A DNA stretch of 64,000 bases from assembly GCA_905214625.1 (NCBI GenBank), contig CAJMMQ010000007.1, positions 37,684 through 101,683 of the forward strand, written 5' to 3'. A program made the translations under genes and the position numbers. The DNA comes from an uncultured bacterium. Its GTDB lineage: Bacteria > Bacteroidota > Bacteroidia > Bacteroidales > Bacteroidaceae. This document shows, in pieces, positions 26,960 to 35,256 of this stretch (the stretch's first letter is position 1; each line of letters opens with the position of its first letter). The notes under the pieces are model-generated. The model saw only the letters and a list, made by a program, of their open reading frames with translations. It ran no database searches and was not told the DNA's origin.

Positions 26960-28153
26960 ATGCTTAATTTAGATGACATTTACAGAGCGCGGTATGTGCT
27001 TAGCGAGATATTAAGGCGCACAGACCTTGTAAGAGCTCCGAAGCTGAATCCGGAAAGTGATATTTATCTGAAGCCCGAGAATCTTCAGATAACAGGCTCG
27101 TTCAAGATACGTGGAGCCTATTACAAAGTTTCTCAGCTTACAGAGGAAGAGAAAAAACGCGGTGTGGTGGCATGTTCTGCCGGCAACCATGCACAGGGCG
27201 TGGCTCTTGGAGCTACGTCGCATGGCATAAAGTCGCTTATTTGTCTTCCAGAGGGCGCTCCTATCAGTAAGATTGAGGCTACACGCCGTCTTGGTGCGGA
27301 GATATGTCTAGTGCCCGGCGTTTATGATGATGCCTATCAGCGCGCCATGCAGCTGCGCGACGAGAAAGGCTATTCATTTGTGCATCCGTTTAATGATGAC
27401 CATGTTATTGCAGGACAGGGTACGATAGGACTTGAACTGCTTGAGCAGTTACCAGATGTTGAGGCTGTAGTTGTGCCGGTTGGCGGTGGCGGACTCATCA
27501 GCGGAGTGGCATATGCCATAAAGAGCCTTAACCCCAAGATAGAGGTTTATGGCGTTCAGGCTGCCGGTGCTCCCAGCATGTATGAGAGCCTCAGGCAGAA
27601 ACAGCCTATAACGTTGCCTCAGGTGTCTACCGTAGCCGACGGTATAGCCGTAAAGACTCCGGGCGACCTTACTTACGACATCTGTTCAAAGTATGTTGAC
27701 GATATCTGCACAGTATCTGAAGATGAGATATGCGCTGCCATTCTGCGCCTGATAGAAGAGGAAAAGATGGTTGCCGAGGGAGCAGGAGCGGTAAGCGTTG
27801 CTGCGGCTATGTTCAACAAGGTGCCTATCAAGGGCAAGAAGACAATCTGTCTGGTCAGCGGCGGAAACATCGACGTTACTATTCTTAACCGTGTAATCAA
27901 CCGCGGCCTGGAGAAGGGCGGACGTATCTGCACGATAACAATGGAACTCGACGACAAGCCCGGACAGCTTTATGAGGTTAACGGCGTTATAGCAGGCATG
28001 GGCGGCAATGTGCTGAGCGTTTATCATGAGCGCAGCGCATACAGCCAGAAGATTAACGCATGTGAGTTGAGCGTGAAGATTGAAACTCGCAATCACGAGC
28101 ATGTTGAGGAAATTAAGGATAGCCTGAGGTCTAAGGGCTTCAACCTTAAATAA
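26960..28153 (+). CDS. ilvA: Threonine ammonia-lyase with ACT domain
   Basis: PLP enzyme deaminating threonine to 2-oxobutanoate, the first step of isoleucine synthesis or a catabolic reaction. From the ATG at 26960 it has 397 residues. The PLP lysine is K49 in GSFKIRGAYYK, the phosphate-binding loop is VGGGGLISG (about 177-185), and an ACT domain occupies about 320-397 (DDKPGQLYEVNGVIAGMGGN). The length fits the short one-ACT class. RidA, which clears the reactive enamine this enzyme releases, is the next gene, 123 bp downstream. Confidence 0.95.
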   Translation: MLNLDDIYRARYVLSEILRRTDLVRAPKLNPESDIYLKPENLQITGSFKIRGAYYKVSQLTEEEKKRGVVACSAGNHAQGVALGATSHGIKSLICLPEGAPISKIEATRRLGAEICLVPGVYDDAYQRAMQLRDEKGYSFVHPFNDDHVIAGQGTIGLELLEQLPDVEAVVVPVGGGGLISGVAYAIKSLNPKIEVYGVQAAGAPSMYESLRQKQPITLPQVSTVADGIAVKTPGDLTYDICSKYVDDICTVSEDEICAAILRLIEEEKMVAEGAGAVSVAAAMFNKVPIKGKKTICLVSGGNIDVTILNRVINRGLEKGGRICTITMELDDKPGQLYEVNGVIAGMGGNVLSVYHERSAYSQKINACELSVKIETRNHEHVEEIKDSLRSKGFNLK

Positions 28154-28276
28154 TTTTTCTTTGCCCTATACCTTGGCATGTGTCAGGCATGCCGGGTGTT
28201 GGCTTGAGACGTGTTAATGGCATTAAGAATAATATAAAGACAATAATAACAATAGTATTTTTAAAATTAAAGAGAA

Positions 28277-28657
28277 ATGAAAGCACTACATTCAGACAAA
28301 GCTCCTAAGGCTTTAGGTCCTTACAGCCAGGCTATCGTAGCCGGCGGATTCGTGTTCGCATCAGGTCAGGTGCCAATCAACCCTGCAACAGGTGAATTTG
28401 CAGAAGGCGGCATCAAGGAGCAGACAAAGCAGTCGCTCACAAACGTTACCAACGTATTGGCTGAGGCCGGTATAGACCTTACACATGTTGTTAAGACAAC
28501 AGTGTTCCTTTCAGACATGGACAACTTCGCTGCCATGAACGAGGTTTATGCTACATTCTTCAGCGAGCCTTATCCCGCACGTTCTGCCGTTGCCGTTAAG
28601 ACTCTGCCCAAAGGCGCTCTTGTTGAGATTGAAGTTGTTGCAACATTAGAGAAATAA
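28277..28657 (+). CDS. ridA: RidA-family enamine/imine deaminase
   Basis: Hydrolyses 2-aminoacrylate and 2-aminocrotonate formed by PLP dehydratases, preventing damage to other PLP enzymes. The 126 residues match the family length, starting MKALHSDKAPKALGPYSQA. R102 in YPARSAVAV and E119 in VEIEVVA match the substrate-binding Arg and conserved Glu of RidA. Its place directly after ilvA fits the known partnership. Confidence 0.95.
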   Translation: MKALHSDKAPKALGPYSQAIVAGGFVFASGQVPINPATGEFAEGGIKEQTKQSLTNVTNVLAEAGIDLTHVVKTTVFLSDMDNFAAMNEVYATFFSEPYPARSAVAVKTLPKGALVEIEVVATLEK

Positions 28658-28677
28658 TATTGCTCATAATAAAAGTT

Positions 28678-28712
28678 ATGGGGAACCGGCTTTGGCTGGC
28701 TCCCCATTTTTT
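28678..28712 (+). terminator. Terminator after ridA
   Basis: A 13-bp stem with one mismatch and one G-U (arms starting ATGGGGA and ending TCCCCAT), a TTTG loop and a T6 tail. Confidence 0.9.
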
Positions 28713-28795
28713 GTTGTCTGTCTGAATATATTATGTTCTGGCGTATTTATGGCTCGTGGCTCTATTTTGTTCTTTTGCAGTATGTGCAGGCACAC

Positions 28796-29083
28796 CTATT
28801 GCGGCGAGATATAGCTTCTCAGCGCCTCTACATATTCCTCAAAAGCTTTCATGCCCTTGTCGGTTATGTGGCACGTGGTGCGCGGCTTCTTGCCTTGAAA
28901 TCCCTTTTGGATTTCAATGTATCCTGCGTTGCTTAGTTTGTCAAGCTGCACGCTCAGGTTGCCTGCCGTGGCCTTTGTCTGTTCCTTCAGATAAACGAAG
29001 TCGGCTTCGTCTACGCTCATCAGTATCGACATCACGGCCAACCGCAGTTCGCTGTGCAGCAGCGGGTCAAGTGGTTTAAACAT
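28796..29083 (-). CDS. Small winged-helix transcriptional regulator
   Basis: A 95-residue DNA-binding protein. It has the recognition-helix segment KATAGNLSVQLDKLSNAGYI (about 38-57) and a wing (GFQGKKPRTTCHITDKG), typical of the HTH_34/MarR-PadR-like group. No separate ligand domain is present. It is the last gene of a minus-strand cassette with two membrane proteins and a DUF2141 protein, 13 bp after the membrane gene. It probably regulates its own operon, whose promoter has a perfect palindrome (30959-30975); this is an inference. Confidence 0.88.
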   Translation of the reverse strand: MFKPLDPLLHSELRLAVMSILMSVDEADFVYLKEQTKATAGNLSVQLDKLSNAGYIEIQKGFQGKKPRTTCHITDKGMKAFEEYVEALRSYISPQ

Positions 29084-29096
29084 TATTGCTTTTCAG

Positions 29097-29759
29097 TTAT
29101 TGTTCTTTTTCGTTCAATTTGGGCTCGTTCTGTCTGCCTTTTGTCTTTCTGTTCATGTATAACTTTATAGCCCCGGGTATCACCATCATCAGCATTCCGC
29201 CAAAGATAACGGCCACCATCTCTTCAGGTCCGTTACAATCAAGGGCTGCGGTTATGCTGCTATATGAACCGCAGCAGGCGAACAACGATATCATCTCGCT
29301 TTTCAGCACGATGCCGGTCATTATGGCTGCAAAAGTCATGCAGATGTTTATTGTGGCAGCTAGCGGCAGTTCTTGGGCTATAGGGTCATTTCCAAAATTG
29401 GTAACTTGACTCGCCACTATTGAAGTGAATATTACCACTGCAAATGTTCTCCATATATTTTTTGTGATGTCGTTTATGAACGATTTTGGTACACCGGCTG
29501 TGTCTTCTTCTTTAATCATTTTGTGGTTGATTATCAGCCCGATGAAGACCATCACAATCCATCCGAGATTGCAGTAATAAGAGTTCGTGTAGCTCCACAA
29601 CAATCCTATCACGGTTGCCGTTACGCATATAAGAATGCCCCATGTCAGAAGAGTGATTGCGCAGTTGCGTGTAATGACTTTTCGGCTTTGCTCAATAGTT
29701 TCGCGTATAATCTCGATACTGTGTTCTGCTGAAAGCTTTTTGTTTTCTTCTGTTTCCAT
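29097..29759 (-). CDS. Multi-pass membrane protein, paralogue of upstream gene
   Basis: A 220-residue inner-membrane protein. A cytoplasmic helix comes first (SAEHSIEIIRETIEQSRKVI), followed by about five to six hydrophobic segments and a basic C-terminal tail. The N-terminal helix and overall layout match the gene just upstream (SAERSLKIISEAIEQSRNEI), so the two arose by duplication. No catalytic motif is seen and the function is unknown. Four bases separate it from its paralogue. Confidence 0.85.
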   Translation of the reverse strand: METEENKKLSAEHSIEIIRETIEQSRKVITRNCAITLLTWGILICVTATVIGLLWSYTNSYYCNLGWIVMVFIGLIINHKMIKEEDTAGVPKSFINDITKNIWRTFAVVIFTSIVASQVTNFGNDPIAQELPLAATINICMTFAAIMTGIVLKSEMISLFACCGSYSSITAALDCNGPEEMVAVIFGGMLMMVIPGAIKLYMNRKTKGRQNEPKLNEKEQ

Positions 29760-29763
29760 ATCG

Positions 29764-30363
29764 TCATTTTTTATATTGTCGGTTAATGATTATTCCCGGT
29801 ATCACCAGAATGAAAAGTGATGTAAGGCATATTGCAAGCGATTCATACGGGCCGGGATACATAAGCGCGAAGTTGGCTGGCACCACTGATGCCACGGAGA
29901 ATGTGGTTATGAAGGTGTGGCGGAGCACAAGGCCTGTAATCAGCCCCGTGAGCCCTAGCAGAAGTATCAGCACTGTTGTTATCGGCAGCTTGGCCGTATA
30001 CACCGTACTGTCAAATGAAAGTGTGCCTATAACGGCTGCTATAAGCGCAAACAGGCCGAATGATATCCATGATATTCTGAGTACTCTGCTGAAGAAGTTT
30101 GTAGGCTTTTTCTTGTATTTGCGGCTCTTTACGGCCATCACGAACCATCCTATTACTGCCATTGCAAACCATAGTGCATTCCATGAGGGGTTGTCTGTTG
30201 TCTGCCACAAAAACCATACTGCTACTGATGTTATGCATGTAAGTATGCCCCAAAATACCATTGGCATGCCTGCGTTGCGCATTATTTCGTTGCGGCTTTG
30301 TTCTATTGCCTCGCTTATAATCTTAAGGCTGCGTTCTGCTGAATGTTTTTCGTTGTTTTCCAT
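29764..30363 (-). CDS. Multi-pass membrane protein
   Basis: A 199-residue inner-membrane protein with about six hydrophobic segments (for example FWGILTCITSVAVWFLW and ITTVLILLLGLTGLITGLVL) and a short charged N-terminal helix shared with its downstream paralogue. The function is unknown. Being encoded with a small winged-helix regulator suggests a signal-responsive pair, possibly a heterodimer (inference). Confidence 0.85.
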   Translation of the reverse strand: MENNEKHSAERSLKIISEAIEQSRNEIMRNAGMPMVFWGILTCITSVAVWFLWQTTDNPSWNALWFAMAVIGWFVMAVKSRKYKKKPTNFFSRVLRISWISFGLFALIAAVIGTLSFDSTVYTAKLPITTVLILLLGLTGLITGLVLRHTFITTFSVASVVPANFALMYPGPYESLAICLTSLFILVIPGIIINRQYKK

Positions 30364-30406
30364 ATTGAATTTAATTTTGCGGTTGTATTATTTTTTACGT
30401 ATGCTG

Positions 30407-30433
30407 CACAGGCCCCGGTTGTTGAGGCCTGTG
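30407..30433 (-). promoter_or_regulatory. Hairpin in the gap between DUF2141 and membrane gene
   Basis: CACAGGCC (30407-30414) pairs perfectly with GGCCTGTG (30426-30433) across an 11-base loop, in the 90-bp gap of the minus-strand cassette. No T-run follows directly on the minus strand. It could be a leaky terminator or an RNA processing site that lowers expression of the membrane genes. Confidence 0.45.
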
Positions 30434-30453
30434 GATTCAGAGTTGTCTGCCGG

Positions 30454-30846
30454 TCATTTGGCCTGTTCTTCATGCTCCTTCATCTTGTCGGGGACATATA
30501 TAAGCTCAATGCTGACATTGCAGTTGGTTTCGCTCAGTTCATAGTCGCCAAAAGCGCAATATTCCATTGGTATATTGTCCTTTTCGTCGAGTTGACCATT
30601 GGCGTTCTCGTCATGAAAGACATATATCGTGCCCTTTCCGTCGGGCACGTCCTTTATGGTGGTTTCAATCTTGCCTTTCTCGGCTTTCACCTTAGCCCAT
30701 TGTCCGCTCTTGGTGGCAATAAGTATCTGCCCCTTGTCGTTCGGTATGTTGCTTACGGTGAGCTGCATGTCTCTTTGTGCCGAGGCGGTTGCTGTGGCCA
30801 TAAGTGCGATGGCCAGCATAGCGGTGTTTAATATCGCCTTTTTCAT
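30454..30846 (-). CDS. Exported DUF2141 family protein
   Basis: A 130-residue protein with a cleavable signal peptide (to about ATASAQ, residue 24). The mature part is beta-rich with the DUF2141 pattern (LTVSNIPNDKGQILIA, then VFHDENANGQLDEKDNIPMEYCAFG). The Asp/Asn-rich loop resembles a Ca-binding turn. The family role is unknown. It is the first gene of the cassette, with its own strong promoter. Confidence 0.87.
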   Translation of the reverse strand: MKKAILNTAMLAIALMATATASAQRDMQLTVSNIPNDKGQILIATKSGQWAKVKAEKGKIETTIKDVPDGKGTIYVFHDENANGQLDEKDNIPMEYCAFGDYELSETNCNVSIELIYVPDKMKEHEEQAK

Positions 30847-30946
30847 AGGAATAGGTTTTAACTGTTATAAACTTCATTTACAGTTCTCACACTCGTTTCT
30901 GTCACTCTGCAGCTGTGGCTTCACGAGTTTTATCCGGATATATGTG

Positions 30947-30978
30947 CAAATATAAAGCGGTTTATAATATAAACCAAA
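30947..30978 (-). promoter_or_regulatory. Promoter of the DUF2141/membrane/regulator cassette
   Basis: On the minus strand TTTG (30975-30978) and TATATTTG (30947-30954) are 20 bp apart, a full consensus match. It is 100 bases upstream of the DUF2141 start. Confidence 0.8.
30959..30975. promoter_or_regulatory. 17-bp palindrome inside promoter, candidate operator
   Basis: GGTTTATA-A-TATAAACC is a perfect 8+1+8 palindrome filling the spacer between the -33 and -7 elements, touching the -33. A dimeric winged-helix protein bound here would block the polymerase. The cassette's own regulator (28796-29083) is the natural candidate. Confidence 0.65.
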
Positions 30979-31230
30979 TAAATATAAAAAAATAGTTCAA
31001 ATATTTTGCTATTTTAACTTTTCGCGTTTGTGTTATGAAGAAAAATAATGTTGAAACCGATTTGGGATTTCGGTTAGTTTGTGATGAAAGGATTGTTCTT
31101 CAGTTTACGGTTTGATGTTTTCTTGAATGTATATGGTTGTCTTCCGCGTTGCAAAATATGTACTTTTATATTATGCAACATGTCAAGGCCATTGTATGTC
31201 TTGGTTTACGGTTTAGTGCCGTGTGCCAAC

Positions 31231-31773
31231 TTATTGTTTCCTGCTTCTCTTCTTCTGTTCTTTGTGCTTTTTGTCTTTTGTCTCCTCGTTGTTATTGCTG
31301 TTGGTCTTGTTCTCCTTTGTGCTGTTTTTTATCCATTCCGGTGTAAAGTCCTCGTCTTTTTCTGTTATTTCATAGTCAAGTTCAGGCAGTTCAATTTTCT
31401 TGTTACTCTTGAACGGCACACCTTTTTCTTCTTCATATTTTTCAACTCTTACCATGGCCACGCCTGCCCTGATTATGTCTATTTCCTTAGCTGCTGCGTA
31501 TGACAAATCGATAATCCTGTGCCCGCTGCACCTGTCGGCCACTCTGACCACTACGCTCTTTCCGTTTTTAATGTTAGTAACCTTCAGCATGGTGCCCAGC
31601 TCGTATCTTTTATGGGCACAGATGAGGCTGTCTCTATGGTATCTTGTGCCGTCGCTCATGCGTCTGCCATGCAGACGGTTAGAATAATAGCTGGCCATAC
31701 CTTTCTCCTGTGCGGGGAGAAAAGTATGGCCAAGCCCAAAGAATGTAATTATGAGAATTATTCTGTTTATCAC
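31231..31773 (-). CDS. rlpA: RlpA-like double-psi beta-barrel protein
   Basis: Exported septal-ring lytic transglycosylase-like protein acting on peptidoglycan. It has 180 residues with a signal peptide (to about LPAQ) and a DPBB domain at about 24-112 (GMASYYSNRLHGRRMSDGTR, VRVADRCSGHRIIDLS). There is a lysine/asparagine-rich low-complexity tail. The SPOR domain of E. coli RlpA is missing. It starts 16 bp after gdhA stops, so it is probably co-transcribed. Confidence 0.9.
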   Translation of the reverse strand: MINRIILIITFFGLGHTFLPAQEKGMASYYSNRLHGRRMSDGTRYHRDSLICAHKRYELGTMLKVTNIKNGKSVVVRVADRCSGHRIIDLSYAAAKEIDIIRAGVAMVRVEKYEEEKGVPFKSNKKIELPELDYEITEKDEDFTPEWIKNSTKENKTNSNNNEETKDKKHKEQKKRSRKQ

Positions 31774-31789
31774 TTATAACGTTTAGGTT

Positions 31790-33124
31790 TTATACGATGC
31801 CCTGAGCCATCATGGCGTTGGCAACCTTCATGAAGCCTGCGATGTTAGCACCCTTAACGTAGTCGATGTAACCGTCTTCTGTGCCATATTTAACGCACTG
31901 CTCATGGATGTTGTGCATAATCTGGTGCAGTTTCTCGTCAACTTCAGCCTCGCTCCAGCTCAGACGGATAGCGTTCTGAGTCATTTCAAGACCTGAAGTA
32001 GCTACGCCACCTGCGTTAACGGCCTTGCCGGGAGCAAAGAGCTGTTTAGCAGCGATGAACTTGTCAACAGCCTCAGCTGTGCAGCCCATGTTAGAAACTT
32101 CAGCAACGCAGAGCGGTTTGTTGGCCAGGAGCAGGTCAGCGTCTTCGCCGTTAAGCTCGTTCTGAGTAGCGCAAGGCAGAGCAATGTCGCATTTAACTTC
32201 CCAAGGTTTCTTGCCTTCAACGAACTTAGAGCCGGGGAATTTGTCTGCGTATGGCTGGCAGATGTCGTTGCCGCTTGAACGGAGCTCGAGCATGTAGTCA
32301 ATCTTTTCGCCGCTGATGCCGTCCGGATCATAGATATATCCGTCTGGTCCAGATATTGTGATAACTTTTGCGCCGAGCTGGTTAGCCTTTGTAACGGCAC
32401 CCCATGCAACATTACCGAAACCGCTCACTGCGATAGTCTTGCCCTTAATGTCGATTCCGTGGGTCTGCAGCATCTCGTTAACGAAATAGAGAGCACCGAA
32501 ACCAGTTGCCTCAGGACGAATCTTAGAGCCACCCCACTCGAGGCCCTTGCCTGTGAGCACGCCGTTCCAAGTGTGAGTAAGTTTCTTGTACATACCGAAC
32601 AGGTAACCGATTTCGCGTCCGCCAACGCCGATGTCGCCTGCGGGAACGTCAGTCTCAGGACCGATGACTTTATAGAGTTCTGTCATGAAGGCCTGGCAGA
32701 AACGCATGATTTCAGCGTCGCTCTTTCCGCGTGGAGAGAAGTCTGAACCACCTTTACCACCGCCCATAGGCAATGTAGTAAGCGCGTTCTTGAATGTCTG
32801 CTCAAATCCGAGGAACTTCAGGATTGACAGGTTTACAGATGCGTGGAAACGTAAGCCTCCTTTGTACGGGCCGATAGCACTGTTGAACTGTACGCGGTAA
32901 CCGATGTTTACCTGTACTTCGCCATTGTCGTCAACCCATGGAACGCGGAATGTGGTAATTCTTTCAGGCTCTACAAGGCGCTCGATAAGCTTTGCCTTTT
33001 CAAATTCTGGATGCTGGTTGTAAACGTCTTTAATTGAACCAAGCACTTCCTTAACGGCCTGTAAATACTCAGACTCACCCGGGTGTTTTTTCTCCAGGTC
33101 TTGCATTATTTTCTCGACTTCCAT
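31790..33124 (-). CDS. gdhA: Glutamate dehydrogenase (NADP-type)
   Basis: Catalyses reversible amination of 2-oxoglutarate to glutamate, the main ammonium assimilation step in gut Bacteroidales. The 444 residues match the hexameric small-subunit class. The catalytic Lys is K124 in PMGGGKGGSDFSPRG, with YKGGLRFH before it. The Rossmann motif is SGFGNVAWGA (about 235). A consensus-like promoter lies at 33173-33204. It is followed by rlpA after 16 bp. Confidence 0.97.
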   Translation of the reverse strand: MEVEKIMQDLEKKHPGESEYLQAVKEVLGSIKDVYNQHPEFEKAKLIERLVEPERITTFRVPWVDDNGEVQVNIGYRVQFNSAIGPYKGGLRFHASVNLSILKFLGFEQTFKNALTTLPMGGGKGGSDFSPRGKSDAEIMRFCQAFMTELYKVIGPETDVPAGDIGVGGREIGYLFGMYKKLTHTWNGVLTGKGLEWGGSKIRPEATGFGALYFVNEMLQTHGIDIKGKTIAVSGFGNVAWGAVTKANQLGAKVITISGPDGYIYDPDGISGEKIDYMLELRSSGNDICQPYADKFPGSKFVEGKKPWEVKCDIALPCATQNELNGEDADLLLANKPLCVAEVSNMGCTAEAVDKFIAAKQLFAPGKAVNAGGVATSGLEMTQNAIRLSWSEAEVDEKLHQIMHNIHEQCVKYGTEDGYIDYVKGANIAGFMKVANAMMAQGIV

Positions 33125-33172
33125 AGTATATGTGTTTTTAGTTAAACTAACATTGTGTCGTTTTCTTGATTA

Positions 33173-33204
33173 CAAATGTAGTCTTTTCTGATGTAACTGC
33201 CAAG
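33173..33204 (-). promoter_or_regulatory. Promoter of gdhA
   Basis: On the minus strand -7 TACATTTG (33173-33180) with -33 CTTG (33201-33204) at 20 bp spacing. It lies about 50 bases before the gdhA start. Confidence 0.7.
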
Positions 33205-33288
33205 GAAAATTCGATTTATTTGATGTCTTTAGCTTACTTTTTGTACTTTTTTACAATGTGGCTCTTATTTTAGGCATTATTATTCAAA

Positions 33289-33334
33289 ATAACAACGGAG
33301 GTAACATGTGTTACGATGTCGCCTCCGTTGTTGT
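33289..33334 (-). terminator. Terminator of metY
   Basis: AACAACGGAGG (33291-33301) pairs with CCTCCGTTGTT (33322-33332), and the minus strand continues with ATTTTG. The loop region contains a second palindrome GTAACATGTGTTAC. It lies 22 bp after the metY stop. Confidence 0.85.
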
Positions 33335-33356
33335 TTATAAATAATATAAGGTGTAT

Positions 33357-34643
33357 TTAGTCGAGTTTTGACAGAGCCTGCTTCAGGTCGTCGATTATAT
33401 CGTCGATATCTTCAATACCTATTGACAGACGTATCAGGTCGGGAGCAATGCCGGCCTCTTTGAGCTGCTGCTCGCTGAGCTGGCGGTGTGTGTGGCTTGC
33501 AGGATGGAGCACGCACGAACGGGCGTCGGCCACGTGTGTGGCAATGTTTATCATCTCGAGCGAGTCCATAAACTTAATTGCAGTGTCACGGTTGCCTTTA
33601 AGTCCGAACGACATTACGCCGCATGAGCCGTTGGGCAGATATTTGCGGCCAAGCTCGTAGCATGAGTCGTCTTCCAGACCGCAGTAGATTATCCATGCCA
33701 CATGCGGGTCGTTGTGCAGAAATTCTGCCACCTTCTGGGCGTTGGCGCAGTGCTGGCGCATACGCAGTGCCAGAGTCTCGAGTCCGAGGTTGACAAGGAA
33801 GGCGTTTTGTGGCGACTGAATTGAGCCGAGGTCGCGCATTAGCTGTGCGGTGATTTTTGTCATATAGGCCATCTTTCCGAATGCTTTGGTGTATGTGAGG
33901 CCGTGGTACGACTCGTCTGGAGTGGTCAGTCCGGGATATTTGTCAGCATGTGCGTCCCAGTCGAAGTTGCCGCTGTCAACAACGCATCCGCCCACCTGAG
34001 TGGCGTGTCCGTCCATATATTTTGTCGTAGAATGGGTAACGATGTCGCATCCCCATTCAAACGGACGGCAGTTAATAGGTGTGGCAAAGGTGTTGTCTAT
34101 AATAAGAGGAACTCCGTTCTTGTGTGCTATGCGTGCAAATTTCTCTATATCGAGCACCTTGCAGCCGGGGTTTGATATCGTTTCGCCGAACAGTGCCTTT
34201 GTGTTAGGCCTGAAAGCCTTTTGTATCTCTTCCTCGCTGCTTTCCGGATTAACGAACGTACACTCAATGCCGAGCTTCTTCATTGTTACGCTAAACAGGT
34301 TATATGTTCCGCCGTAAATTTCGTTGGAAGTTACAAAATGGTCGCCGGCCTGGCAGATGTTGAACACTGCGTAGAAGTTGGCTGCTTGTCCTGATGATGT
34401 AAGCATAGCGCCGACACCGCCCTCAAGGGCCGCTATTTTCTTTGCGACGTTGTCGTTTGTTGGATTCTGCAGGCGTGTATAGAAGTAGCCTTCTTTCTTG
34501 AGGTCGAATAGCATGGCCATTTCGTCGCTGTTGTCGTATTTAAATGTGGTGCTCTGAACTATCGGCGGTTGCACCGGCTCGCCGTTTTTGGGTTCCCACC
34601 CTCCGCGAACGCAGAGTGTTGACGGTTTCAGATTTTTTTTCAT
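33357..34643 (-). CDS. metY: O-acetylhomoserine sulfhydrylase
   Basis: PLP enzyme making homocysteine (or cysteine) from O-acetylhomoserine and sulfide. The 428 residues are the length of the MetY class, longer than MetB/MetC. The PLP Lys lies in HSTTKYMDGHATQVGG, and the substrate-binding region includes NPTNDNVAKKIAALEGG. It is a single gene with its own terminator and a leader of nearly 280 bases. Confidence 0.94.
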   Translation of the reverse strand: MKKNLKPSTLCVRGGWEPKNGEPVQPPIVQSTTFKYDNSDEMAMLFDLKKEGYFYTRLQNPTNDNVAKKIAALEGGVGAMLTSSGQAANFYAVFNICQAGDHFVTSNEIYGGTYNLFSVTMKKLGIECTFVNPESSEEEIQKAFRPNTKALFGETISNPGCKVLDIEKFARIAHKNGVPLIIDNTFATPINCRPFEWGCDIVTHSTTKYMDGHATQVGGCVVDSGNFDWDAHADKYPGLTTPDESYHGLTYTKAFGKMAYMTKITAQLMRDLGSIQSPQNAFLVNLGLETLALRMRQHCANAQKVAEFLHNDPHVAWIIYCGLEDDSCYELGRKYLPNGSCGVMSFGLKGNRDTAIKFMDSLEMINIATHVADARSCVLHPASHTHRQLSEQQLKEAGIAPDLIRLSIGIEDIDDIIDDLKQALSKLD

Positions 34644-34742
34644 CTTTCCAATTTGTTAAGTTATATATATTATGTCTTTTGTCTCCCTTTATAGTGTCCT
34701 GTTGTGGTTAGGCAGGCTTAATGGCATTTAAAGAGTGCCGGC

Positions 34743-34763
34743 GAGCCTCTGATTCAGAGGCTC
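34743..34763. repeat. 21-bp palindrome in the metY leader
   Basis: GAGCCTCTGA-T-TCAGAGGCTC is a perfect 10+1+10 inverted repeat, 100 bp before metY. It is not followed by a T-run on either strand. It could be an operator for a dimeric regulator or a strong RNA hairpin in the leader. No SAM or other known riboswitch core was recognised around it. Confidence 0.7.
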
Positions 34764-34927
34764 TGTTTAGTCGGTATCTGTTGTTCCTGTAAGTGATGCT
34801 GCTGCCTTATTGTCGTTATAGATGCACACTGACTTGTCAAAATGATATGCGTCTTGATTAAAAACCTTTTAGGGTTAAACCGTACACCCGTTTTAACTTA
34901 CATTGCTCACTATAAGGTTGGGCGTTG

Positions 34928-34935
34928 CAAAGTTA
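34928..34935 (-). promoter_or_regulatory. -7 element for metY
   Basis: Minus-strand TAACTTTG matches TAnnTTTG and lies about 285 bases before the metY start. It predicts an unusually long leader. No clear TTTG at -33. Confidence 0.5.
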
Positions 34936-35256
34936 ACATAAAAATTTGATTGGACGAAGATTCTATGGCTTAATTGATTTTGTTATGATGTGTTTATGTA
35001 TTACTAATAATATAATAAGGTGTAAATGCCGTTTCAGGAGCATTCCGGGAGAATGGTGAGATAAAATAAAAAAGACTGAAAATAATATCACATTTCTCTG
35101 ATTTTTCAGATTGTTTTCAGATTCAGATGCTTTATTTGCAAAAAACAAAGGCAGACTATTGCCGCCCGGCGCGGATGGGTATGTGACTTGTGCAATGTCC
35201 GGGATAAAAAGAGATGTAAAAAAGAAACAACAGTATAAACAGAAAAAAGGATTATT

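Noticed and set aside
34644..34927. SAM or other methionine riboswitch before metY
   Set aside because: I looked for the conserved SAM-I and SAM-II cores in the minus-strand leader and did not find them.
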